20,191 bases of DNA from Spirogloea muscicola (lineage: Eukaryota; Streptophyta; Zygnematophyceae; Spirogloeales; Spirogloeaceae), in the NCBI GenBank assembly GCA_009602725.1, contig WELB01000162.1, forward strand, positions 198,299 through 218,489, written 5' to 3'. The first letter of the stretch is position 1, and each line of letters opens with the position of its first letter. The notes below the pieces were generated by a model, which saw nothing but the letters and a program-made list of their open reading frames with translations, made no database searches and was not told where the DNA came from. This document shows positions 1 through 10,100 of this stretch, one piece after another. Both the position numbers and the translations under genes were made by a program.

Positions 1-522
1 GGGCCCGCCACGGTGGCGGCTCCCCGGCGGGGGGGGTCCCTGGAAACCCCGCCACGTGGCGCGGCCGCACGCGCCGGAAAGCAACCCACGGGCGTGGTGT
101 CTGGGGGGCGGGGGGCCGATTAGGGCCGCCGCGGGGGCGGGCGCGCACAGCCGTCCGATGGCGCATCGCGCGGCTGAGGCCGCCCGGGCGGGACGTGTGG
201 CTGGAGGCGGCCCGGCCCCCTGGGGCCGCCCCCTTGGCGGGCCCCCAGCCCGCGCCCCGCCGGCCAATGGGAAGCCCGCTTTCGATCCGCTCGCCCACCT
301 CCCTCGAACGTACCGCCGCAGACTGCCCTCCTCAAACCTCCTCCGCCTCGCTTCCCGCCGCCGCCGCCGCCGCCGCCATCGCCGCCGCCGCCATCGCCGC
401 CGCCGCCGCCGCCGCCGCCGGGTGGTCATCCGCTGTCGGCTGCCGGGGAGCGCATTGCTCAGTGGGAGATTGGCCTCATCGCGTGGCTCCAATCCCGCTT
501 CAGGTCCGCCTCCCCACTCGAC
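1..522 (+). promoter_or_regulatory. GC-rich upstream flank and probable promoter/5' UTR of the PAP2 gene
   Basis: No protein family is recognisable on either strand here. The stretch is extremely GC-rich and contains a GCC/CCG trinucleotide run (about 357-420). It also has a CCAAT box at 264-268, roughly 255 bases before the proposed start codon. Long open frames exist only because the sequence has few A/T-rich stop codons. The assignment as promoter and leader is an inference from position. An additional 5' exon of the phosphatase, or the edge of a gene to the left, cannot be excluded. Confidence 0.4.
357..420. repeat. GCC/CCG trinucleotide microsatellite
   Basis: Nearly uninterrupted CCG/GCC units, broken only by two CATCG interruptions. 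It lies about 100 bases upstream of the phosphatase start and would be length-variable. It inflates spurious Ala/Arg/Pro open frames in all readings. Confidence 0.85.
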
Positions 523-2409
523 ATGGGCCGCGGAGCTGGCTGGCGACGCAACCCGCCTCCAGTGCCAAGATGCGACCACTCGGGCCCAGCTCGAGCTCAG
601 TCAGCTGAGCTCAGCCCCGCTCAGCTCAGCTTCGTTCGAGCCCACACTGATGCGGAGGCATGGTGTCCGCCCCCTCATCTGGCTCACAGCCCGCGCCTCG
701 ACGCGGCCGCCATTGCGCTCCATCACCTCCTCGGCGACGGGCTCCTCCTCGCAGCCGGTGCGCTTACGACGTGGGCGCTCGACTACAAGCTGGGTGAGGG
801 CTGGGCCCTCTGCCGCCCGTCTCTTCCACCTTCCTCCGCCACTGCCGTCGGCAGATTTGCCAGCAAGGCCGCTGCTGAGCCCGGGCTGCACGACGCCCTT
901 TCGTCAAGGACGACTGTGCCGGAGCTTTCAGCCTTTAACTTGACCCATCGTGCTACGCAAGTGCAGGTGTGTCGTTCTACATCCTGCTCACCGTCACCGA
1001 GTTGCTCAACGGTGCCATCAAGTGGGCCTGCCGCGCGCCAAGACCGCTGTGGCTCTGTGCGCGGATCCTCAACATTGGCGGCGCGTGGGAGAGCGACTAC
1101 TCCTTTCCCTCAGGTCACTCGATGATCTCGGCCGCCCTCTTCTCGACCGTCTTCTGGAGGTGAGGCGCCTGGACTCGATGCAATCAGTCCGACACATTCA
1201 CCCCGCGTCGGCAAGGACAATACACTTGCACACTCTTCAGAACCCCAAGGAGTCGCAGCAGCGTGTGCGTCAATCCCAAGGAGGCCTTACTCGCTGTTGT
1301 CATGTACCTGGCATTGCAAATCCTCTCTTGGCTTTCAGCAATCGCTCTGGCAAGTAGCCAGCTCTCACACGTTGCGAGCATGTTCTGCTGCTTTGGGTCA
1401 GCGAGGGCGACCGCCAAATCAGCAGCAGCCATACGAGCTCATGCTTCAACGCTTGGCTGCAACCTGCATTTGGAGCAGGTTTGGCACAGCTGGCGCTGGA
1501 TGGCATCTCCTCTGGCTGGGCCTCCTGGTCCTCAGCACGGGGGCGTCACGCGTGTACCTTGGCGTGCATTTCCTGCACGACATCGTCCTGGGCTGGCTCC
1601 TTGGCTTTGGCGTGCCCTCGGCGTGGTTCGGTGGCGGCCTCCAGCAAGCTTACCTCGCTCTGTCGTCGGCCCAGCGCATGGCGGCATCGGTCGCACTCCC
1701 AGCAGCGATTCTGCTGGCGCTGCTGTGCATCCGGAAGGTCCTGCCAGCTGAGGACGAGGTCAAGCGGGAGGCGTGGCAGGCTCAAGCCCGCCGGGCGTAC
1801 GCCAAAGGCCTGGCTCTGAAGCAGCTGAGGCGAACGGGCCTCGCTCAGCTTACGACAGCGCCGTCAGTGTCGACCTTGCCTAAGAAGGGCATGCAGGCCG
1901 TGGCCAGCAACCGTGGCCGCATCTCTGGCGCTGCGTTCCTGCTGGCGACATCGCCGCTCACAAGCCTCGACAACTTTGGCAGAGCTGATGTCAATGGTGA
2001 GGGCCTGACCAGTGGGGAGGCCGAGCTGCCGGCGCTTGTCCGGATGCGCGAGCTGCGGCCACGCCGGCTGAAGCCGTATCTTGTGGAGGTGGGGGCGCTG
2101 TCCGGCGTCCTGCTCGCCGGCCCGCTCCTGGAGCTCTGCTTCCATGGCACAGCAGGCGGCTCAGAGCTGGCCATGTGCCTCAGCTGGCAGCGCCGTGTGC
2201 TGTCCACGCTTGTTGGCCTCGCGGGCATTGCGCCCTGTGCTGCGCTGATGGCCATTCTGCCCTCCCGCCCCTCATGCGAGGAGCACCCGCTGGACCTCAG
2301 CCTGCGCCTGCTCATACTCCTGGCCGCCGGACTCTGGGTCGGGTTTGGCTCTGTGTGGACCATTGCGAAGCTTGGCATCAATCCGTGCTCAGCTCGCCTG
2401 TTCAAGTAA
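523..2409 (+). CDS. PAP2-superfamily membrane phosphatase (lipid phosphate / glucose-6-phosphatase-like), three exons
   Basis: Proposed exons are 523-793, 967-1159 and 1479-2409; all junctions are GT-AG and phases match (1 then 2), giving about 464 residues. The three PAP2 motifs are complete: KWACRAPRP (K-x6-RP) and FPSGH in exon 2, and SRVYLGVHFLHD (SR-x5-H-x3-D) at the start of exon 3. Their Arg/His/Asp residues form the phosphohistidine active site of the family. Hydrophobic segments surround the motifs, and four or more membrane helices lie in the C-terminal half, so it is an integral membrane enzyme. The order 'YKLG-VSFYILLTVTELLNGAIKW' resembles PAP2 proteins with an N-terminal helix pair before motif 1. 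The substrate (phosphatidate, another lipid phosphate, or a sugar phosphate) cannot be told. The start at 523 is the only ATG in frame in the first exon; an upstream exon is possible. The long tail after motif 3 (about 280 residues) is unusual and not recognised. Confidence 0.82.
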
Positions 2410-2801
2410 TTGCAGGAAGCAGGGACCCCTGTCCCGCGCATGCATGGCCATACTTTGTACATTACTCATGGTGCCATATATTGTTCTGCGGTGCCCTGCA
2501 CTTCAAAGCAGTGCTGCTCTGGTGCGTCGCTGCTTGGACAGACACAGCTGACTGTCTCCATTATTCTTAGCATTGCTCAGCAGTATGTCATTCACAACCT
2601 ATTAGATTGCTCAGCTAATTAGCTGCTGCTGAAGTATGGCAGACATGTCTGCCATACACTGTTCATTGTGTACTGTTTCTACCTTGTAGCAACCAAATGC
2701 TTCATACGTTAATAGCAGCAATCTGCTGCAAACGTGCTCACTACTACACCCCGATGATGTTGCCTACACTCAAGTAAGCACGATATCACGATTTCCTCAC
2801 T
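2410..2801. other. Intergenic 3' region between convergent PAP2 and COQ3 genes
   Basis: This AT-richer stretch separates two stop codons that face each other (2409 on +, 2802 on -). No coding exon or TGTAA poly(A) motif is seen on either strand. It holds a 24-base perfect palindrome and a smaller hairpin (GCAGCA-ATC-TGCTGC near 2716-2730). It probably contains both 3' UTRs. Confidence 0.6.
2634..2657. terminator. 24-base perfect palindrome between convergent genes
   Basis: The two 12-base arms, GTATGGCAGACA and TGTCTGCCATAC, are exact reverse complements with no loop. It lies 225 bases after the PAP2 stop and about 145 bases beyond the COQ3 stop, so it would be in or near both 3' UTRs. A role in 3'-end formation or as an RNA hairpin is inference only; a protein-binding site is equally possible. 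Confidence 0.4.
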
Positions 2802-5316
2802 CTAGTGTTGGCTGCTGCCACTCTTGACAGCAGAGGCAATGTAGTTGACCGCACTGTCTTCGGCCAAGTTCCACGTGCGTGCCAAGGGATTGTAAGTCAT
2901 GCCCGCAATCTCGTCCAACTGGCAGCAACGGCAACGGTCACATTTGGTGGCAAGATCAAAGGCCGACAAGCCCTGGCAAGAAAGACCATGTACACAATAA
3001 TAAAGTTCCAAGGTAGACAAGTGCCCTGAGGGCTCACTCTGCAGTGTTCAGCCGGACTTGTACAGAGCTATGTTACGGGCTTACCCTCAGGCCTGCACAT
3101 TGAAAGAGGAGTGCAAGCTCCACTGGGGTTACAAATTTCTGCCAGTCATGGGTACCCTTGGCAACCTATGACCACAAATGTACACCGTCAACAACAGGCA
3201 GCGCTGCTTTGAGCAGATTTGAAAAGATTGATTTGTTAAGGCAAAGTAAGACATCCTCGAAGACTGAACAGGCGGTTATGTCATTGCCATATGGTGCCAT
3301 GTAAGCTGAAGCAGCCTAGCTAAGCTCTTCACTTCCAGGAAACAGGGGCATACGGCTTCACTCACCAGTCGCAGAACGTACTCGGCAGCACCAATGGCAA
3401 GTAAGAAGGACCTGGCTGTCCTGTTGATTGTGGAAACAAAAACTGCTCCTCCAGGCCGACACAGGTCACTCAAAGACTGGCAAAAGCTATCGGGGCTTGC
3501 GACATGCTCAATGACCTGTCAAGTACGACATGTTTCTCAATCCAAGTCAAGGACAAGCCAAGAGGCGGCTGGATGCAGTACAACTCTAGAATGCCCTTGC
3601 AACGTCCAAGAGCAGAGCGGATGCTGTTTCATGATGGCGAGATTGGTGATCTACAAAGCGAACCAGAAATACGACGTCGAGCAACGGCCACCTCAAGAGA
3701 GGTGACAACGTCAAAGTGCTGTCCTTCGCTAGCAAGAGCTTCTGCATGCAAGCACCAAATGACATGCTGAACATACAGTCCACTCCAGATCAAAAAGTAC
3801 GTGTACACGGAGTTGCACAATCAAGCTGTCCCAGGCACGTTCAGAGCAAGTTAGATGTAGCCATAGCTCCTTGGAATGTGTATTATAGGGTGCTCACCTG
3901 CAGTTGTGCAGATGTATCGTATGGAGGATGTCAAAGGGTCTCTGGCCTGAATCCAGACAGGGGGAAAGGTTCAGCCCCTGCTGAAGATGCTGCATTCAAC
4001 GTACCCTTGCACTTAAAGCTCTGTCGCACAGGACAGGGCCTGCACGCACGTAGTCATGAGATGTTGCAGATAGACTTGCGGTAACTGCGTTGACCAGCTA
4101 AGTTGTGGCAAATGCACACTACACAACATGGACTCTTACCGCATGCACAGCAGCAATGCGGACACTCTCTTCTGTCGCGTCCAACCCTGTGACCTCTGCT
4201 CCCATTCTTGCCAGCGGCTGGTTGAAGAGCCAAGGTCATCAAGGAGGGAAGAGACAGGCTGTCATTGATCGTGTTTATGGCCCATGACAAGGACAAGGGG
4301 CACCCACTCCTACTATGACTCTGAGGAGCCCAAGCAGAGGCCCAATACCTGTAATTCATGATGAAAGAAGCTGTGACCTTCAAGAAAGACTCAGATGCCT
4401 GCTAGGCATTTGCACCATACCTCAGTCAACAAACCGCCACCACAGCCAACATCCAGAATGCGGAGGCGTGAGAGTGGTCGAGCAGCACTTGGGTCCAACC
4501 TGCCAAGACAAAAGCAGGAACTCAGGACTCAAGGGCTTTCAGCAAAGATGCCACTGATAAGCAGCAGTCGTGAGTAGGCTTTTTGGGTATGCCAAATATG
4601 AAGCAAGCTGCTAGGGTGGTTAGTGACTCAAAAGGCGCAGCTGTGCTTCACAAAGCACGGATGACGTGTATGACGGCATTGCTATGCAGGGAGAGGAAAT
4701 TGGTGAATCCTGCTGAATACTGGACAACTGCACTGCTGGTGAGTCAACAAAAGGATAACAAGATCTCTAGAATGCTGTGTTCTGTGTAAGCTCAGCGTGA
4801 GGACGGGAAGCATCTCCTCTGTAACAGGCACCCTGCGCAGCTGTGCAGCTGCAGCTGCGCCTAGCTGAGGCGACGCACCCGAAGTGCAGGCAGAGGAAGG
4901 AGCGGATGAAGGAGATGCGCGCAGGGTTCATGGCGTGGAGCCCTGCATACGGCCCCCGGTGGTCCCACCTGCCAGCGACGGTCGATGGCGTCCAGCGATG
5001 AGACACAGACCTCCGCACTCGTTTAGTTCGTTCGCCTCTGAGCGCATCAGAAGACTGGCGCAGGCAGGCTATGTCTTGACGCAGACGAGGACAAGCAATT
5101 GGCAAGCGGACATGACTGCAGCTTATCACTTGCTGCATAGCACTTGCTGTACGCGGCCCCTGACGGTCAGGCCGCATGCAGGGGGCAACGGGGTGGCGAA
5201 GCTGGGTATGCAACGGCGCCTGACGGCTAAACGGCCAGCGGAGCAGGGAGCGGCCATCAAGCTCACCAGGAGTCCGCCAGCGCCGCGAACTTGGCCGCCT
5301 CCTGTCCGTCGACGCT
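2802..5316 (-). CDS. COQ3: Ubiquinone biosynthesis O-methyltransferase COQ3 (UbiG family), nine exons, 5' end unresolved
   Basis: Exons on the minus strand: up to 5316-5267, 4968-4879, 4499-4421, 4217-4140, 3946-3898, 3741-3692, 3515-3366, 3165-3085 and 2918-2802. Every junction is GT-AG with matching phase and gives 247 residues, close to the UbiG length of about 240. Conserved elements in order: EAAKFAALADSWWD at the N-terminus, PYAGLHAMNPARISFIR, the SAM-binding motif ILDVGCGGG, VTGLDA, FDVVTSLEVIEHV, RPGGAVFVSTINRT, GAAEYVLRL, KGTHDWQKF, and GMTYNPLARTW near the end. COQ3 performs both O-methylation steps of ubiquinone synthesis on the matrix side of the inner mitochondrial membrane, in the COQ complex. 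The frame stays open upstream of 5316 but has no ATG back to a stop near 5550, so the start and transit peptide are not found. The donor at 3691 (GTGGCC) is weak but phase-consistent. The 3' exons are clearly less GC-rich than the 5' ones. Confidence 0.9.
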
Positions 5317-5495
5317 CGTCGCCCTTCCCGCGCTCCGCGGCCGCGGCGGCTCTCGCCGCTCGCCGCCGTCAGCCGGCCGCCGCCCGCCGGAGCCATTGCC
5401 GTAGACGTGCCGGGCGACGTCGCCGGCGGAGGCGGAGCTCGCTGGGCCGGCAGCCGCAAGGACATGGGTGCGCCGGCTGGCTCGCCGTTGTTTAC

Positions 5496-6920
5496 CCTTG
5501 ATTTTCGGCCCCTCTTCCCTCTCCTCCGACCTGCTGGAGGGCTGCCATCAGATGATGCTACACTTGCATCTGAATCCTCACCCCTTCTAGACCTTCGAGT
5601 ACTTCGCTTTTGCTCTGGAGATTCAACCTCAGACCCATCTCTGCGTGCCTGCTCCGTGTCGACCGGAACATTGTCCAACTCGGAGGCTCCACTGTCTTCC
5701 TGCTGTGGCGGCCGCTGACCGTCTGCAAGTGGCTCCTCTGTCTTGATGACGTCGTCTTCACTGTCCGCAGGGTGATCTCCGTCTGCCTTGGCTGTTGCCT
5801 CATCCACCTGCTCATCAGCTGCGACGTCAGCTGCCTTCTCATCAGGAGCAGCATCCTCGACCACCTCCTCCTTGTCAGACACATCCACCTTATCTGCCTC
5901 GTCAAGAGCTGCTACCTCTTTGCTCTCCGCATCTCTCTCGCCTTTGCTATCTTCATCTGCATCACCTTCTTTGCTGTCTGCATCCACGCCGTCATCCTTG
6001 CTGTCTGCATCCACGCCGTCATCTTTGCTATCTACATCTGCACCTTCTTCGTTGCCTTCTGCTTCTGCCCCACCCTCAACAGAGCTGTCATCACCTTCTG
6101 CAGGCTGACTCTTAGCTGAATCTGCTGTCTCTATGTCATCCTTCACAGCGTCCCCTTCAGGCTGACTGTCAGCTACATCTTTGATAGCCTTGCTGTCCTT
6201 CTGTTGCCCATCAACCTTGTCCTCCTCAGGCTCCGCTTCTGCATCAGCTACTTCTGCTTCATCCTGTGCTTTTTCATCAGCAGACTTCGACGCGTCATGG
6301 CCTTCTGCTGCTGCAGCATCATCAGTGCTGCTCTCCTCTGCATCGTCTGGTTTCTCGGCTTCAGCAAGACGCTTTGCCCGCTCTTCTACTATTCGCTTCT
6401 TAGCATGATTCTCGGCAAAGCCCAAGCTGGCGCCCAGGTCTTCCTCGTTGCTTTTGTGACTGTTCACCTCCACCTTGCCTTCAACCTGCTTCTCAACAAG
6501 AGCTCCTGCGGTCCCTGGGGACTCCAAAGTCTTCGGTGGCTCCTTTTCTTCCTTCACTTGCTCCACTTCTGCCGTTTCTGTTGATGGCGCGTCAGGAGTA
6601 CTGTCTTCTTCTGTCTCTGCAGTCGAAACCAACATTCGTTTGGTGGTTTGCCCTAGGGGTTGATGAACAGCCCTGCTTCTAGTGGCAAGACACGTGTCGG
6701 CAGCAGAGCAGAAAGCTTCATGGCAGAGAGCTCACCATCTGGTATAGGCTTCTCTTTCTCCAGCTGTTTGTCAAGAGCACGACTTTCTGAGACCAAGACC
6801 TGCTCAGGAGGTCCTTCTTCAGGCCGTCCGCTGCCTGAGATGCTAGATCGCTTTGTCTCAGTCACCAGCTCTGACAGGCGCTCTGCTCGCTTTCGACCAC
6901 GGCGTTTGGGACGCNGCCAT
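5496..6920 (-). CDS. Acidic, lysine-rich protein with basic AT-hook-like ends; 3' end unresolved
   Basis: Exon 1 runs 6920-6736, intron 6735-6617 (GTGAGC...GCAG), exon 2 from 6616 to a GTAAAC donor-like site after 5496. Phases match (1). Ignoring the single N at 6915, the ATG at 6920 reads in frame as MARPKRRGRKRAERLSEL, a basic start. About 435 residues follow, dominated by Asp, Glu, Ala, Ser and Lys. There is a short helical, charged segment (GFAENHAKKRIVEERAKRLA) and 27-base tandem repeats coding DDGVDADSK. The end is basic (KRSTRRSRR, then GRRRGKRGRKSR). Basic RGRK-type patches plus acidic tracts suggest a nuclear, chromatin-associated protein, but no domain is recognised and the function is unknown. 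No stop codon follows in this frame before 4767, so the gene must end through splicing, through an assembly error, or be joined to COQ3. Confidence 0.65.
5971..6041. repeat. 27-base tandem repeat inside the acidic coding exon
   Basis: Two nearly identical 27-base units (5971-5997 and 5998-6024, one base different) are followed by a diverged partial third unit. On the minus strand they code for repeated DDGVDADSK. The high identity points to recent slippage or duplication within the acidic tract. Confidence 0.8.
6915..6915. other. Ambiguous base (N) that breaks the start of the acidic gene
   Basis: The N sits five bases into the acidic gene (minus-strand ATGGCN). With the N counted, the ATG frame hits a stop 20 codons later. 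Without it, the ATG is in frame with the whole exon. It is therefore probably an extra placeholder base. Confidence 0.6.
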
Positions 6921-7105
6921 GCGCCGCGGCCCAGCCGGGGCCGTCCAGCGCCGTCGCGGCAGCCAGCTAAAGCCGCGCCACTCGGGGCGCCGGCGACTGC
7001 CGCGTACGCGCCGCGAGGGCCGGCGCGGCGGAGCCTTAGCCGGCGTCGAAGCCTGCAGGGCTCCGACAGGCTGTGTTGGTAGCGGTGGCCGGAGCGCCGC
7101 CGCCA
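6921..7105. promoter_or_regulatory. Divergent promoter between the acidic gene and the coiled-coil gene
   Basis: The two proposed start codons (6920 on -, 7106 on +) point away from each other with only 185 bases between them. The stretch is very GC-rich, without a TATA box or other motif I can name. Shared or back-to-back promoters are inferred from the geometry. Confidence 0.5.
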
Positions 7106-10100
7106 ATGGCCCACAAGTCCGAATGGAAGCACAGCTCCTTGGTGGAGGGCGGCATCTCCGTCCAGGTGAGCTGCCAGCCCGCTTTACGCAACGCCGGCGC
7201 CCGAGCTCGCCCGCCAGTACCTGGTAGCTCGTCGATGGCTGACAACACAGCTTCTTGCGGCTCGTGCGGCAGCCAATTGCATAACGCCGCGAGCTTCCCA
7301 GCTGACAGCAGGCCGGGTGACTGACTGCCATTGGCGTGAGCGCTGCCGGGCCGAGCGTGGCTGCGCGCTGACACCCGAGTGGTGCCGTGCTGCAGAACAA
7401 GGTGAGGGAGATTGATGGAGCAGCCCTCAAGCAGCTGCCGGCGGGCCAAGCGTCCTCAGAGGCTGCCGCCCGAGCTCTGCCTCGACCTCCAGCGCCTCCG
7501 CTTGTGACGCCAGGGGCTCCTGGCCCCTTGCCAAGCGAAGCGGCGGGCAGCGTGAAGGTCGGCACCAGGAGGCCCGCACAGACGCCTCTGACGCTCCAGG
7601 ACATTGGTGAAGCGCCGGCCCGTGGTGGCCGGCTGGGAGCGGCGACCTGGGCCCTTCTTGCAGGTGGGGCTGTGGCTGCCCTTGCTGTGGCTGGACACAG
7701 GCGCCGGAGCAGGGACAGTGGCAGCAGGCCGCAGCTGCACAAGGCTCCTGGTATGTATGCTAGCCAACACCGACGCACCGTTGTCCTCAGTACGTGTAGC
7801 TTGTATATGAGGCTGGAGGACCTTTGCAATGCTGCACATTGTGAGAATTGAAATGGAAATATGGCGCGTGCAAGTAGCTATAGAAGTATTGGAGCCGGTC
7901 AGCGCTCACAGGCATGTCGTTTCCGCAGTGTCCACCGAGTTGACAGCAGACAGCGAGGCGAATGGGAGTGGTGCCCAGGACTCAGTTTCTACCAGGAGCG
8001 CCGAGGCCTCGGTGGCGCCGAATGAAGTCCCAGACCTGGACGGCCCGGCCCCATCAGCATCGCCGATCCTGCCAGCAAGGAGTGTGTCCAGCAGGAGCGC
8101 ACCGCTTGGGCCTGCTCTGCACACTGCCGAAGTACCGGCAAGGGTGCAGCTGCCATCCCTAAGCTCCGTGGCGAGGATTAAGGAGAATGGTCCAAACGGG
8201 GCCTTGGCGTCGCTTCCCTTTACCTCGGGCAAGGACAGGAGCTCCGCCGCTGCAGGCAGCGCCACGATGAAGAAGGAGATCGTGCAGCGGCTGCGCGCGC
8301 AGCTGAAGAGCCGGGACGAGCTCATCCTCGAAATGCAGGCGCAGATATCTGAGCGGGAGCGTCAGGTGGCTGCTCACATGGCTCTCATTGCCTCCCTCAA
8401 GACCGAGCTGGCCAAGACCAAGGAGAGCAGCACGCATGGTGCCGCCGTGGACTCGCCTCGCGCAGATGACCAGGCTGCACAGCGCAAGGACCTCCAGAGC
8501 AAGGTGGACGAGCTCTTGAGCGCACTAGATGCTGCAGGAAAGGAGTTGGAGCTTTCCAAGCGTGAAATAGAGGGCCGTGACCGGCTGGTGGAGGCATACG
8601 AGCGTGAGCGCCTGCATCTGGCAGCTGCCAAGTCCATGCTTGAGCAGAAGGTGGAGCTGCAGGTGAGGGTGCAGCTTGTCAATGATGGTGCGCCATCTCA
8701 GAGCTGCCAGCACAAACTGCCATCTCGAGATCTACTTTAGTAAATCAATGATACCAGAGTGGTCAACTCAGCATCATTGTATTACTTTCTGATGCCCACA
8801 CTGACCTCCAAAAGCATGCTTGCAATTATCCTGGTGGCAGGGGCAGGAGCTTGCTGTCATCCTGAACCTGGGGAAGCCCGACGGACTTATTGAAGCGCAG
8901 AGCAGCAACGACAGCTCCGAGGAAGCAGTACTGCCTTGAGCTTCTTCCTTTGCGAGCATTCTAGCATGCGGTTCGACAAGTGGATTCGCCTTCGCGCCCA
9001 TGATGATATTAGCTGAAAGGCCCCCTTTCTTGGCCAACGCCGCAGGGAGCTGATCTTGACAAGGCTGCAGCCAATGGTCACCATGTTATCAAGGAGGCCG
9101 ACGAGGACATGTCCATGACCGACCTGCAGCGGGAAGTGGAGGATCTCTCAAACGCTTTGGAACATCGACACCAAGTGGTCAGTCACCCGACTGCCAACTG
9201 ATGGAGGAGATCAGACTCTATCTTGCATTTACAACGTTGACCAGACCCTGGTATGTAGATGCAGCTTGATGTATACTTGACTTTCTTTCACTATGTGAAA
9301 GCAAGGCAGAGTCTTCTGCATTGTGCTGACATCAGTGGAAGTCAAGCGCATGCAGGTGGCTGAGAAGCGCGAGGACACCACCAAGCTGGTGACGGAGCTT
9401 CAGGTACGCGCAACTCTGAGCACAGCAGCTTCACAAGTCAATGCTGGTCGCCAGCTCCGTGGAATGGCCATTAGAATTAGAGATGGGAGGAAGAGGGGGG
9501 TGGACGATGANGGGGGGTGTGTGGAGTAGAAGACAAGATGCTATTCTTGTAGCCTGCATCTTGGTGTTGCACTGCGATGTGCTCTGCAGCAGGTTTGATG
9601 TTTCTGGGGTCCGAGGAAGAAGTGAAGGGCGCCAATTCCTGCTCAGTAGCAGGCAATCAGGATAACTTGGTTGCGCGGCCTTGTCCGCCGGTGATTTGGC
9701 AGCATCACAGTGCCTACATTGACGACCTCCAGAAGACAATCTTGTATGAGGAGAGTGAGGAAGCGGGTCCTGTCAAAGGCGATGACGACTTGGAGGGCGA
9801 CGAGGACTGGCGCGAGCTGACAGCCAGCTTCCTGCATGACTCATCTGGTGGCATCCCTTCGGCCGCCGAGGCAGGCACTCCAGCTTGCCTGATGCATGGG
9901 GTGCTAGTGTCTGCACCCACAGGAGGTGCTCTTGCCTGCTGCTGTCAAAGGCATGACAGTTTGCCGTCGTCATCAAGCTCTTCCCTACTGTGACCCTGAA
10001 AGAGCCTTGTGCGACGTACCTGCCCCAGATGTCGGAGCTGTCGGCCAAGCTGCAGAAGGTGGCAATGCGGCAGCGTGTGGAGGAGGAGATGCAGGCGCTG

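Noticed and set aside
56-943. 295-residue plus-strand open frame at the left edge
   Set aside because: It is driven by GC-rich trinucleotide repeats, and the phosphatase exon 1 reads in another frame that is phase-matched to exon 2.
5610-6119. Several plus-strand open frames over the acidic exon
   Set aside because: Low-complexity Leu/Ser/Pro/His readings are the complement of repeated Asp/Glu/Lys/Ala codons.
4767-6635. One continuous 622-residue minus-strand protein
   Set aside because: Only its first part (to about 5496) has the acidic composition. Later it crosses COQ3 exon 1 out of frame, COQ3 intron 1, and then COQ3 exon 2 in frame by chance.
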